From a virus, in the IMG/VR virus record IMGVR_UViG_3300047548_002258, positions 1 to 20,423 of that record: a stretch of 20,423 nucleotides of DNA; one strand, written 5' to 3'. The notes beneath the pieces are model-generated. The model did no database searches. It was not told where the DNA came from and saw only the letters and a program-made list of their open reading frames with translations. Within the stretch, counting starts at the first letter, position 1. Each line of letters starts with the position of its first letter. Below, piece after piece: positions 1 through 7,642 of this stretch. Made by a program: the position numbers and the translations under genes.

Positions 1-1650
1 GATGGCATTTGGTTCGACCATGAAGCGGCCAACCATGCCTTCGCCTTTTTTGAGGAGGTGCTGAAGCTTTCGGAAGGTCAGTTCGAAGGGCTGCCCTTCG
101 AACTTCAGCCCAGCCAAGCCTTCATCATTGGCTCGTTGTTCGGCTGGAAGCGCAAGGATGGCAGGCGCCGGTTCCGCCGCGCTTACATCGAACAAGGCAA
201 AGGCAACGGGAAGTCGCCGGTGGCAGGCGGCATCGGCATTTACGGCATGACCGCCTGCAAGGAGGCAGGCGCCCAGATCTACGCGGCGGCGGCCAAGAAG
301 GAGCAGGCCAACATCCTGTTCCGCGACGCAGTGCGGATGGTCCGGCAATCCCCGGCCTTGGATCGGAGGCTCAACTTCTCGGGCGGCCCGGGACGTGAGT
401 TCAACATCGCGCATCTGGCGAGCGGCAGTTTTTTCCGTCCGGTGTCGCGCGATACAGGCAAGACCGGCTCTGGCCCGCGCCCCTATTTTGTGCTGGCGGA
501 CGAGGTCCACGAGCTGCCTGACCGCTCAATCATCGAGATGCTGGAACGCGGCTTCAAGTTCCGCCGCGATCCACTGCTGTTCATGATCACGAACTCGGGC
601 TCGGATCGTAATTCAGTCGCCTGGGAGGAACACGAACACGCTGTCCGGGTGGCGGCTGGTAATCCCGATGCGGTGACTGACCCGACCTTTCTCGGGCAGG
701 TCATCGACGACACGACGTTCAGCTATGTCTGCGCGCTCGATGAGGGCGACGATCCGCTGACTGACCCCAGCTGCTGGATCAAGGCGAACCCGCTTCTGGG
801 CGTCACGATCACCGAGCAGTACCTGACCGAGGTCGTGGCGCAGGCCAAGGCGATCCCGGGACAGCTCAACGGGATTTTGCGGCTCCACTTCTGCGTGTGG
901 ACCGATGCCGAAACCGCCTGGATGGCAAGGGCCACGCTCGAGCCATTGCTGGCCGAGTTCGAACCCAAGGCGGGCCAGCCCGTCTGGCTAGGGCTCGATC
1001 TCAGTCAGAACCGGGATCTGACCGCGCTGGCTGCCGTTCAGCGAAACGGCGAGAAGGACGGCAAACCCTGCTTTGATGCCTGGGTCGAAGTCTGGACGCC
1101 AGGCGACACGCTGGCAGCCCGGAGCTTGCGGGACAAACAGCCCTACGACCTCTGGGTCGCCGATGGATTTTTGAATGCGCCGCAAGGCGAGAACATCAGC
1201 TTTCGCCATGTGGCGCAGGCTCTGGCCGAGATGGCATCGGACTACCGGGTCGAGGCGGTGGCATACGACCGCTACGCCTTCCGCCGGTTCGAGGAGGAAG
1301 TCGCCGAACTCGGCCTCGACCTGACCTTTGTCGAGCACCCGCAAGGCGGCACCAAGCGGGCCAAGCCAGCGGGAGAGATGACCGAAGGCCTCTGGATGCC
1401 GGGCTCGCTTCGGCATCTTGAAGAACTGATCCTTGAGGGCCGCATTCGTCTGAAGCGCAATCCGGTCCTGATTTCCGCAATGATGTCGGCGGTCACCGAG
1501 ACCGACCGCTGGGACAACAAGTGGCTCTCTAAACAGCGGGCCATCAACAAAATCGACGCAGCCGTCGCGCTGTGCATGGCAGTGGGGGCGGCAATGGCGG
1601 GCGACACCAGCGGCTCCATTGACGACTGGCTGAAGAGCCTGACGGCATGA
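1..1650 (+). CDS. terL: Phage terminase large subunit (TerL), 5' end outside the window
   Basis: This is the ATPase/nuclease motor that packages DNA through the portal. The frame is open from base 1 (first residues D-G-I-W-F-D-H), so the gene is truncated by the window edge; the in-frame GTG at 58 is unlikely to be the real start. The Walker A-like motif QGKGNGKS lies at about 193-216, and a Walker B-like segment VLADEVHE at about 490-513 carries the acidic pair D-E (499-504). The C-terminal RNaseH-like nuclease is suggested by GLDLSQNRD near 990-1020, AYDRYAF near 1261-1281 and the late aspartate in KIDAAVAL (codon at 1555). This order matches the Terminase_1/HK97-type TerL family. The stop overlaps the portal start as ATGA, so translation is probably coupled. 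Family assignment is firm; exact subfamily is inference. Confidence 0.95.
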   Translation, partial: DGIWFDHEAANHAFAFFEEVLKLSEGQFEGLPFELQPSQAFIIGSLFGWKRKDGRRRFRRAYIEQGKGNGKSPVAGGIGIYGMTACKEAGAQIYAAAAKKEQANILFRDAVRMVRQSPALDRRLNFSGGPGREFNIAHLASGSFFRPVSRDTGKTGSGPRPYFVLADEVHELPDRSIIEMLERGFKFRRDPLLFMITNSGSDRNSVAWEEHEHAVRVAAGNPDAVTDPTFLGQVIDDTTFSYVCALDEGDDPLTDPSCWIKANPLLGVTITEQYLTEVVAQAKAIPGQLNGILRLHFCVWTDAETAWMARATLEPLLAEFEPKAGQPVWLGLDLSQNRDLTALAAVQRNGEKDGKPCFDAWVEVWTPGDTLAARSLRDKQPYDLWVADGFLNAPQGENISFRHVAQALAEMASDYRVEAVAYDRYAFRRFEEEVAELGLDLTFVEHPQGGTKRAKPAGEMTEGLWMPGSLRHLEELILEGRIRLKRNPVLISAMMSAVTETDRWDNKWLSKQRAINKIDAAVALCMAVGAAMAGDTSGSIDDWLKSLTA

Positions 1651-2897
1651 ACATTTTCCAGAAGGCGTTCGGCTACATCGCGCGCTCTATCGGCCTCACC
1701 GATCCACTGCTGGTGCAGGCGGTGGGTGGGCGCACCACAACGACCGGCGAAATGGTCTCGACCACCTCGGTGCTGGGGCTCGCCTCAGCCTGGGCCTGCG
1801 TCAATCTGCTCGCCGGAACCATCGCCTCGCTGCCGCTCATGGTCTACCGGACCCGGGGCGGCGCGCGGATGGTCGCTACCGATCATCCGCTCTATCGGAT
1901 CCTGCACGACAGCCCGAATGCCGACCAGACCGCGGTCGACTTTTGGGAGTTCATCTGCGCCTGCATTGAACTCAATGGCAATGCCTATGCCGAGATCATC
2001 CGGGGCAGCAACGGCCGGGTGGTCGCGCTCAGCGTGCCGATCGCTCCGGAACTGATGACCGTCCGGCGCCTCCGCGACGGCAGCCTCGAATACGAGTGGT
2101 CCGATAACGGCGTCCGGCAGATCGCCTCCCAGGACAACATGCTCCACATCCGCGGCTTCGGCGGCAACCCGCTGGGCGGGCTTTCGACCCTCTCGTTTGG
2201 CCGCCAAACCTTCGGGCTTGCGCAGGCGATCGAACGGGCCTCGGGCGACACCTTCCGCAACGGGGTGCGCCCCTCTGGGCTGCTAAAGACCGCCGACACG
2301 CTGACCCTCGATCAACGCAAAATGGCCGAGGAACTGTTGCAGGAGAAGTTTGCCGGCGCGATCAACGCCGGGCGGCCTATGCTGCTCGATCGCGGCATGG
2401 ACTGGGTCCAGCTTTCGATCAGCCCGGAAGATGCCCAGATGCTGCAGAGTCGGGCTTTCTCGGTCGAGGAAGTCTGCCGGTTCTTCGGTGTGCCGCCGTT
2501 CATGGTCGGACATACCGAGAAGACCACCAGCTGGGGCACCGGCCTCGAGCAGCAGACGCTGGGGTTTCAGAAGTTCACGCTGCGTCGGCGTTTGAAGCGG
2601 ATCGAGCAGGCGCTCGCCAAGCAGCTGCTGTCCCCCGCCGATCGTCAGGCCGGGCTCGTCATAGAGTTCAACCTCGAAGGTCTGCTGCGCGGCGACAGCG
2701 GCGCGCGGGCCTCCTTCTACCAGCAGATGCTCTCGAATGGCGTGATGACCATCAACGAGGTCCGCGCCCTCGAAAACCTGCCGCCTGTCGAAGGCGGTGA
2801 TGTCCCCCGCATGCAGATGCAGAACGTACCCATAACACAGGCCGGCACTGGCACAGCGCCTGCGCTGCCGCCTGCCGATCCCGGAGCTGCCCCATGA
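1647..2897 (+). CDS. Phage portal protein, HK97 family
   Basis: The 416-residue product fits the HK97-type portal (PF04860-like), the dodecameric ring at one capsid vertex through which DNA passes and to which the connector attaches. The typical portal sequence is visible in the N-terminal stretch LASAWACVNLLAGTIASLP and in the later segment around FFGVPPFMVGHTEKTTSWG, followed by an amphipathic, basic LRRRLKRIEQAL helix. The C-terminus (about residues 390-416) is rich in Pro, Ala and Gly and probably flexible. The start overlaps the terminase stop by 4 bases (ATGA) and the stop overlaps the protease start in the same way. Synteny terL-portal-protease-capsid strongly supports the call. Confidence 0.95.
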   Translation: MNIFQKAFGYIARSIGLTDPLLVQAVGGRTTTTGEMVSTTSVLGLASAWACVNLLAGTIASLPLMVYRTRGGARMVATDHPLYRILHDSPNADQTAVDFWEFICACIELNGNAYAEIIRGSNGRVVALSVPIAPELMTVRRLRDGSLEYEWSDNGVRQIASQDNMLHIRGFGGNPLGGLSTLSFGRQTFGLAQAIERASGDTFRNGVRPSGLLKTADTLTLDQRKMAEELLQEKFAGAINAGRPMLLDRGMDWVQLSISPEDAQMLQSRAFSVEEVCRFFGVPPFMVGHTEKTTSWGTGLEQQTLGFQKFTLRRRLKRIEQALAKQLLSPADRQAGLVIEFNLEGLLRGDSGARASFYQQMLSNGVMTINEVRALENLPPVEGGDVPRMQMQNVPITQAGTGTAPALPPADPGAAP

Positions 2898-3520
2898 ACC
2901 ATCTCGATTTTGTCCTCGATACCAAGGCCGTCACCGAAGACGGACAGATCGAGGGGCTCGCGGCTGGCTACGGCAATATCGATGCGGGCGGTGATGTCAT
3001 TGTGCCCGGCGCGCTCGCCCGGTCCCTCAAGGGCCGCAAGGCGGTGCCGATGCTGATGTATCACGATCAGACCCGCCCGGCAGGCGTCTGGACGGACTTT
3101 ACTGAAAGCCGGGATGGCCTCGTCGTCAAAGGCCAGATCTCGCTGTCTTCGCGCGCTGGCCAGGAGGCCCATGCGCTGGTGCGCGATGGCGCGATCGGGG
3201 GTCTGTCGATTGGTTACCGGACCATCCGGGAGCAGCTGGTGGGCAAGACCCGTCAGCTCCTTGAACTTGCCCTTTACGAGGTGAGCCTTGTTACCATCCC
3301 GATGAACGAGCGCGCGGTGATCACCAGCGTCAAATCGATCGTTGAGGACGGCCGGCTCCCGACCTTGCCCAAATTTGAGAATTTCCTGCGTGAGGCAGGG
3401 TTCTCGAAAAGCCAGGCCACCGCAATTGCGGGCAAAGGCTTGGCGCCGCTGTTCCGGAGTGAGTCTGGCAGCACCCCTTCCGACTTCCTGTCGGCTTTGC
3501 AGGCGCAGCTTCGCGCCTGA
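2894..3520 (+). CDS. Prohead maturation protease, HK97 gp4-like (peptidase S78 family)
   Basis: A 208-residue serine protease that should cleave the capsid delta domain and itself during prohead maturation. Candidate catalytic residues are visible: His57 in MLMYHDQ, Ser105 in GGLSIGYR, and an acidic residue in the conserved LYEVSLVTIPMN segment (Glu129). The N-terminal block with GLAAGYGNIDAGGDVIVPGA is typical of the S78 fold. The gene lies directly between portal and capsid and starts in an ATGA overlap with the portal. About 26 bases containing AGGAC separate it from the capsid gene. The C-terminal 50 residues look like a variable tail that self-cleavage could remove; this is inference. 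Confidence 0.94.
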   Translation: MNHLDFVLDTKAVTEDGQIEGLAAGYGNIDAGGDVIVPGALARSLKGRKAVPMLMYHDQTRPAGVWTDFTESRDGLVVKGQISLSSRAGQEAHALVRDGAIGGLSIGYRTIREQLVGKTRQLLELALYEVSLVTIPMNERAVITSVKSIVEDGRLPTLPKFENFLREAGFSKSQATAIAGKGLAPLFRSESGSTPSDFLSALQAQLRA

Positions 3521-3546
3521 ACCCACTCCCACACAGGACAAATTAT

Positions 3547-4878
3547 ATGAGCGATCAGAAGACCGCCGAGCAGCTTGCCGGCGAAGTGAAAGGCGTGCTC
3601 GACGCGCGCCTTGGTGAAGTCAAATCGACCCTCGATGCCAAGCAGGCTGAACTACGTGGCATTCTTGATGCCCGCCACGACGAGATCAAATCCGATCTCG
3701 AGGGCAAGCACGACAAGGTTAAGGCTCTTGCCGAAGAAGCGCTGGGCAAGGCGCAGCGCGGCGAAGACCTCTCCAATGCCACCAAGCAGCTGGCAGACGA
3801 AGCGCTCACCGCGCTCAATGAAGCCAAGGCCCGGCTCGATGAAGTCGAGCAGAAACTTGCCCGCCGCGTGGCCGACGATGCCCTGCCGGAGTTTAAGACC
3901 ATCGGCGAACAGGTCGTGGCTGACGAGGCGATCAAGGCCTTCCTTGGCAACAACACGGTTCGCGGCCGCGCCAGCGTCGAGGTGAAAGCGATCATTTCTG
4001 CGCTCACCACCGATGCCAATGGTTCGGCCGGTGACCTCATCGTGCCCGATCGACTGCCCGGCATCATCATGCCCGGCCAGCGCCGCCTGACGGTTCGCGA
4101 CCTCCTAACCCCGGGGCGGACGGCCAGCAATTCGGTTCAGTACGTCAAGGAAACGGGCTATGCCAACTCGGCCGCGACCGTTTCAGAAACCGCGGGCCCG
4201 GCCAAGCCGCAGTCCGACATCAAGTTCGATGTTCTGACCAGCAACGTCACCACCATTGCCCACTGGGTTCTGGCGACCCGTCAGATCCTCGACGATGTGC
4301 CGATGCTCCAGTCCTACATCGACGGGCGCCTGCGCTACGGCCTGGCGCTGGTCGAAGAAAACCAGCTGCTCAACGGCAGCGGCACGGGCACGGACCTGGC
4401 CGGCATCTACACGCAGGCGACTGCCTTCAGTCCGCCGATCACCATCCCGGCGACGGTGACCCGGATCGATGTCCTGCGTCTGGCCATGCTTCAGACCGCG
4501 CTGTCCGAACTCATGTCGACCGGCGTGGTGCTGCACCCGGCAGACTGGGCCGCGATCGAGCTGCTGAAGGATGGCCAAGGCCAGTTCATCGTGGGCAACC
4601 CGCAAGGGACGATCACGCCCACGCTCTGGGGCCAGCCGGTGGTGTCGACCCAGTCGATGGCAACCGGCAAGTTCCTGACCGGGGCTTTCCAGCTTGGTGC
4701 GCAGATCTTCGACCGCATGGACGCAGTGGTCGAGATTTCGACCGAGGATGACCAAAACTTCCGCAAGAACCTGGTCACGGTGCTCGCCGAAGAGCGTCTC
4801 GCCCTCGCGGTCTATCGCCCTGAAGCCTTCGTGAAGGGTGACTTCACGGCGGCGGCCACGGCGGCAACCAAGGTCTGA
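3547..4878 (+). CDS. Major capsid protein, HK97 fold, with N-terminal delta (scaffold) domain
   Basis: The 443-residue product resembles HK97 gp5 closely from about residue 155 to the end: GDLIVPDRLPGIIMPG, RRLTVRDLLTPGRT, TIAHWVLATRQILDD and AEERLALAVYRP. Residues 1 to about 147 form a charged coiled-coil delta domain expected to scaffold assembly and then be removed by the upstream protease. From alignment with HK97 the cleavage point should lie near residues 147-151. The delta domain contains about five 11-residue repeats (residues 7-61). Lys220, Asn408 and Glu415 align by eye with HK97 Lys169, Asn356 and Glu363, the crosslink-forming residues. A strong hairpin follows the stop codon. Confidence 0.96.
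   Translation: MSDQKTAEQLAGEVKGVLDARLGEVKSTLDAKQAELRGILDARHDEIKSDLEGKHDKVKALAEEALGKAQRGEDLSNATKQLADEALTALNEAKARLDEVEQKLARRVADDALPEFKTIGEQVVADEAIKAFLGNNTVRGRASVEVKAIISALTTDANGSAGDLIVPDRLPGIIMPGQRRLTVRDLLTPGRTASNSVQYVKETGYANSAATVSETAGPAKPQSDIKFDVLTSNVTTIAHWVLATRQILDDVPMLQSYIDGRLRYGLALVEENQLLNGSGTGTDLAGIYTQATAFSPPITIPATVTRIDVLRLAMLQTALSELMSTGVVLHPADWAAIELLKDGQGQFIVGNPQGTITPTLWGQPVVSTQSMATGKFLTGAFQLGAQIFDRMDAVVEISTEDDQNFRKNLVTVLAEERLALAVYRPEAFVKGDFTAAATAATKV
3565..3729 (+). repeat. Tandem 33-bp repeats encoding 11-residue coiled-coil units in the capsid delta domain
   Basis: Four consecutive 33-base units (3598-3630, 3631-3663, 3664-3696, 3697-3729) encode LDARLGEVKST, LDAKQAELRGI, LDARHDEIKSD and LEGKHDKVKAL. 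A more degenerate unit, AEQLAGEVKGV, precedes them at 3565-3597. Units keep Leu at position 1, an acidic residue at 2 or 7 and Lys or Arg at 4 and 9, the spacing of a hendecad coiled coil. Bases have diverged more than the amino acids, so this is an old, selected repeat. Confidence 0.85.
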
Positions 4879-4886
4879 TGAACGGT

Positions 4887-4914
4887 GAAGGGCTGGACGT
4901 AGGGTCAGCCCTTC
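4887..4914 (+). promoter_or_regulatory. Perfect 9-bp RNA hairpin just after the capsid gene
   Basis: GAAGGGCTG (4887-4895) is perfectly complementary to CAGCCCTTC (4906-4914), with a 10-base loop that can close by one further G-T pair. It begins 8 bases after the capsid stop and ends about 9 bases before the ribosome-binding site (AAGGAGA) of the next gene. There is no following T run, so a full intrinsic terminator is unlikely. A role in stabilising capsid mRNA or damping readthrough is inference. Confidence 0.6.
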
Positions 4915-4936
4915 CAACTTGCCAAGGAGATAGCCC

Positions 4937-5212
4937 ATGCAGTTGCAGGCACTCGATACGATTCACGTGAGCTCGGTGAGCTCGGAAAACATCACCACTG
5001 GCCAGCTCTTCGAGATCGATGACCTTGCGGGCAAAAGCCTGATCGAGCGCGGTCATGCCATTGAAGTCGATGGCGTCCCGGCCACCAAGGCTGAACCGGC
5101 TCCGGCACATGAGCCAGCGCCTGAGACTGAAGCGCCAGAAACCACGGAAGCAGCTCAGCAGCCGCCGATCGCCAACAAGGCCGGCGCCAATACCCGCACC
5201 AAGGCCGGCTAA
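4937..5212 (+). CDS. Small head-region protein of unknown function
   Basis: A 91-residue product preceded by a strong AAGGAGA ribosome-binding site about 7 bases upstream. Residues 1-47 look like a small folded beta/alpha unit (TGQLFEIDDLAGKSLIERGHAIEV). Similar short proteins with a '...G.xFEIDD..AK.LIERG.A..' pattern are common between capsid and connector genes in phages. Residues 48-91 are low-complexity, rich in Ala, Pro, Glu and Thr, and probably disordered. The TAA stop overlaps the ATG of the connector gene by one base. Its job could be head decoration or neck assembly; I do not recognise a specific function. Confidence 0.75.
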   Translation: MQLQALDTIHVSSVSSENITTGQLFEIDDLAGKSLIERGHAIEVDGVPATKAEPAPAHEPAPETEAPETTEAAQQPPIANKAGANTRTKAG

Positions 5213-5754
5213 TGTCCGAGGTCGTCACGCTCGAGCCACCTCAGGACCGAGCCGTGACGCTCGAGGAAGCGCGCCAGCAATTGCGTCTTGATGGACGCGA
5301 CGAGGATCTGCTGCTGGGCGCAAAGCTTGATGCAGCCCAGGCCGAACTGGAACTGCTGACCGGGCTCAAGCTCTGCCAGCAGACCCTCGAACTGCAGCTG
5401 GAAGGCTGGCCGCAGGAAATCATCGTGCCGGTCCGACCGGTGACTGTTGCCGAGATCCGCTACACGGCGGCAAATGGTGCGACGGCAACTCTGCCCGAGG
5501 CGGACTATGTCGCCCGGCGGCGCAATGGGTTCACCCGCATCCGCCCGGCTTCCGGCAAATCTTGGCCTGCACTGGCCGATGACGGCCTGATCCGCATCAC
5601 TCTTTCAGCCGGATTTTCCGATACCGACCCCGAACTCCAGATCGCTCGGGCCGCAATTCTCGTCAAAACCGCCTCGATGTTCGAAAACCGCGAAGGTGCG
5701 CCCTGTCTCGCCTTCGACAGCCTAGTGGGGCAGCTCCAATGTCGCTGGATCTAG
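5212..5754 (+). CDS. Head-tail connector protein, phiE125 gp8 / HK97 gp6-like
   Basis: The 180-residue product has the usual pattern of the phiE125 gp8 family of neck proteins. The N-terminus has helices VTLEEARQQLRLDGRDED and LDAAQAELELLTG. The middle beta-rich part includes the IIVPVRPVTVAEIRY segment, and a C-terminal helix follows (LQIARAAILVKTASMFENREG). Members form the ring below the portal. The start overlaps the preceding TAA by one base, and the 3' end overlaps the next gene by 16 bases. Position between capsid and head-tail adaptor agrees with the assignment. Confidence 0.88.
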   Translation: MSEVVTLEPPQDRAVTLEEARQQLRLDGRDEDLLLGAKLDAAQAELELLTGLKLCQQTLELQLEGWPQEIIVPVRPVTVAEIRYTAANGATATLPEADYVARRRNGFTRIRPASGKSWPALADDGLIRITLSAGFSDTDPELQIARAAILVKTASMFENREGAPCLAFDSLVGQLQCRWI

Positions 5755-6092
5755 CCTCCAAGCTCGACAAGCGGATCCGGATTGAGCGCAAGGTGGTGGC
5801 CCGTGACCCGCACTACGGCACTGAAGTCATCACCTGGTCAGAATTTGCCTGCGTCTGGGCCGAGGTGAAGGACATTCTGCCCTCACGGGCCGAGCGATTG
5901 GCGGACAGCATCCAGATCGGCTGGCGACCTACCCGCATCCGCATCCGGTATCTTCCAGGATTGGCCGCAGACATGCGGATCATCATCGATAATCGTACCC
6001 ACCAGATCATTTCCGGCCCGGCCACGCTTGGCCGGCGAGAGGTCATGGAGATCATGGCCGAAGAACTCTCCAGTGAAGGAGCGGAGCCATGA
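5739..6092 (+). CDS. Phage head-tail adaptor (head closure) protein, SPP1 gp16-like
   Basis: A 117-residue protein matching the head-tail joining family (TIGR01563/Phage_H_T_join type). It opens with LDKRIRIERKVVARDPHYGTE, then WSEFACVWAEVKDILPSRAER, then a beta-rich domain with IRIRYLPGLAADMRIIIDNRTHQI. Proteins of this type close the head after packaging and form the docking face for the tail. The reading frame starts inside the last codons of the connector gene and ends in an ATGA overlap with the next gene, suggesting tightly coupled translation. Confidence 0.88.
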   Translation: MSLDLASKLDKRIRIERKVVARDPHYGTEVITWSEFACVWAEVKDILPSRAERLADSIQIGWRPTRIRIRYLPGLAADMRIIIDNRTHQIISGPATLGRREVMEIMAEELSSEGAEP

Positions 6093-6652
6093 CCATCAGG
6101 CTCAAAGGCGGCCCCGAGCTGCTTCGATTGCTCGATGAACTGCCCAAGAACCTCGAGCGCAACGTCATCCGCGGCGGTCTGCGCGCCGGGGCCAAGGTCA
6201 TTCAGCAGCAGGCCAAGGCCAATGTCCCGGTTCGCACCGGCAAGCTCAAGAAAGCGATCGGGATCGGCACCCGCACCGATGGATCGAAGCTCTCATCCTA
6301 CGTCAAACTGCGCGGGAGCGGCTCCTATCTCGGCCTCTTCGTCGAATATGGCGTCGCGCCCCACGTAATCTCGGTGTCCGAGGCCGACAGACCGGTCCGC
6401 CAGACCCGGCATGGCCCTCGTGCGGTCTCGATAGGCACGATGAACAAGATGCTGAAGCGCGGCAGCCTCAAGATCGGCGAGAACTTCGTCGGGCCCGTCG
6501 TCATGCACCCCGGGCACGCACCTAGGCCGTTTCTGCGCCCGGCGCTCGACCAGAAGGCGGAAGAAGCCGTCAATGCAATGGGCGCTTACATCGCCCACCG
6601 CGTCCAGATTGGCGATCTTCGTGCCCCGACCCTTGAGGTCGATGACGAATGA
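6089..6652 (+). CDS. HK97 gp10-like phage protein (tail completion / neck)
   Basis: The 187-residue product fits the HK97-gp10 family (TIGR01725 type). Visible hallmarks are LLRLLDELPKNLERNVIRGGLRAGAK, then VPVRTGKLKKAIG, a central LFVEYGVAPHVI and the near-C-terminal HAPRPFLRPALDQKAEEAV. Family members act at the head-tail interface or tail completion. AAGGAG lies about 8 bases before the ATG, inside the previous gene. At 187 residues it is somewhat longer than many relatives; the extra length is in the middle (about residues 105-135), a Lys/Arg-rich stretch. Confidence 0.88.
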   Translation: MTIRLKGGPELLRLLDELPKNLERNVIRGGLRAGAKVIQQQAKANVPVRTGKLKKAIGIGTRTDGSKLSSYVKLRGSGSYLGLFVEYGVAPHVISVSEADRPVRQTRHGPRAVSIGTMNKMLKRGSLKIGENFVGPVVMHPGHAPRPFLRPALDQKAEEAVNAMGAYIAHRVQIGDLRAPTLEVDDE

Positions 6653-7053
6653 ACGGGGTCATTGTCGTCCGCTCGCTCCTGGTGGCCGACACCGGGCTGA
6701 CGGCGCTCGTCACGGAGGCAAGGATCGCGGCTGGTAGCCTGCCGCAAGGCACAAAGCTCCCAGCAATCTCGCTGATCTCGGTCAGCAGCGTTGATCGCAA
6801 CATTCCCGCGCCCGGCCCAAAGCGCCGGGCCACGGAACGGGTTCAGGTGACGGTGCTGGCGCGCACCTATCCTGAAACCAAGGCCATTCTTGCCGCCATC
6901 CGCACGGCCGCCGCCGACCAGATGCCTGCCATCGACGGGCTTACCGACGTCACCGTGCACACCGATTCCGCCGGACCTGATTTCCTCGACGAGGAAACCG
7001 GCATCCACATGCAGACGCAGGACTTCCGCGTCTCATTCAACGAGGCGCGTTGA
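6649..7053 (+). CDS. Tail terminator / DUF3168-like protein
   Basis: A 134-residue product with the DUF3168 (lambda gpU-like/SPP1 gp17-like) layout: an N-terminal helix VVRSLLVADTGLTALV, the strand PAISLISVSS, the phrase ATERVQVTVLARTYPETKAILAAIRTA and a C-terminal strand QDFRVSFNE. Such proteins cap the tail tube and join it to the head. The start overlaps the previous gene as ATGA. It is followed by a 27-base gap with an AAGGAC ribosome-binding site for the tail tube gene. Confidence 0.85.
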   Translation: MNGVIVVRSLLVADTGLTALVTEARIAAGSLPQGTKLPAISLISVSSVDRNIPAPGPKRRATERVQVTVLARTYPETKAILAAIRTAAADQMPAIDGLTDVTVHTDSAGPDFLDEETGIHMQTQDFRVSFNEAR

Positions 7054-7080
7054 GGCCTCACCTTCATAAGGACCTAGATT

Positions 7081-7542
7081 ATGACCGTTCGGACTTCCGC
7101 CGGCACCACTCTGAAGGTGTCGGCCTCTACCCCTGCGACCTTCGATGCCACCGGTTACAACGCGCTTGTCATGACGGTGGTCGGCGAAGTGTCTGACCTT
7201 GGCGAGTTTGGGCGCGAGTTCAATCTCGTGACATTCAACCCTGTTGGCAGCCGCGGCGTCGTCAAGAAGAAGGGCAGCTTCAACCAGGGTACGATGCAGA
7301 TCCAGCTCGGCCTCGATACTGACGATGCGGGCCAGATTCTGCTGAAGTCCGCTTCGACTTCGGATGCTGACCACAGCTTCCTCGTCACCACGCAGAATGG
7401 CGACAAATACTACTTCCAGGCACAGGTCATGAGCTTCAAGGTCAACGTGGGGTCGGTTGATCAGATCACGACCGCCACGGTCGCTCTCGAACTAACCACC
7501 AATTCCGCCGGTGTAGGCATCGTCGAGGTGCTGGCGCCGTAA
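7081..7542 (+). CDS. Major tail (tail tube) protein
   Basis: A 153-residue beta-rich protein in the position of the tail tube, following the terminator gene with its own ribosome-binding site (AAGGAC). The pattern is typical of siphovirus tube proteins: an opening TSAGTTLKVSASTPATFDATGY, the central GEVSDLGEFGREFNLVTFNPVGSRG, the KGSFNQGTMQIQLGLDTDDAGQ segment and a late FQAQVMSFKVNVGSVDQIT strand pair. Copies stack as hexamers around the tape measure. It is the last gene before the atypical island; normally a tail assembly chaperone would follow at once. Confidence 0.9.
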   Translation: MTVRTSAGTTLKVSASTPATFDATGYNALVMTVVGEVSDLGEFGREFNLVTFNPVGSRGVVKKKGSFNQGTMQIQLGLDTDDAGQILLKSASTSDADHSFLVTTQNGDKYYFQAQVMSFKVNVGSVDQITTATVALELTTNSAGVGIVEVLAP

Positions 7543-7642
7543 ACCGCAACATTGATTGCCCGCAGGCGCTGTAACGCTTTGCAAAGGTTGCGTCAGGAGA
7601 TTTAGCAGTTAGACCTTTTGTATCAATCAGGGGGTGGGGAAT

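Noticed and set aside
2717-3541. 274-residue open frame on the minus strand opposite the protease gene
   Set aside because: The plus-strand frame has clear family motifs; long antisense frames are common in G+C-rich coding DNA and this one shows no recognisable domain.
7051-7060. 10-base palindrome TGAGGCCTCA at the end of the tail terminator gene
   Set aside because: Short and overlapping a stop codon; without a second copy or a known site it carries little evidence of being an operator.
7543-7642. Promoter for the island genes
   Set aside because: TTGCAA and TTGCGT occur near 7580-7595 and TATCAA at 7621, but no pair has both good sequence and proper spacing.
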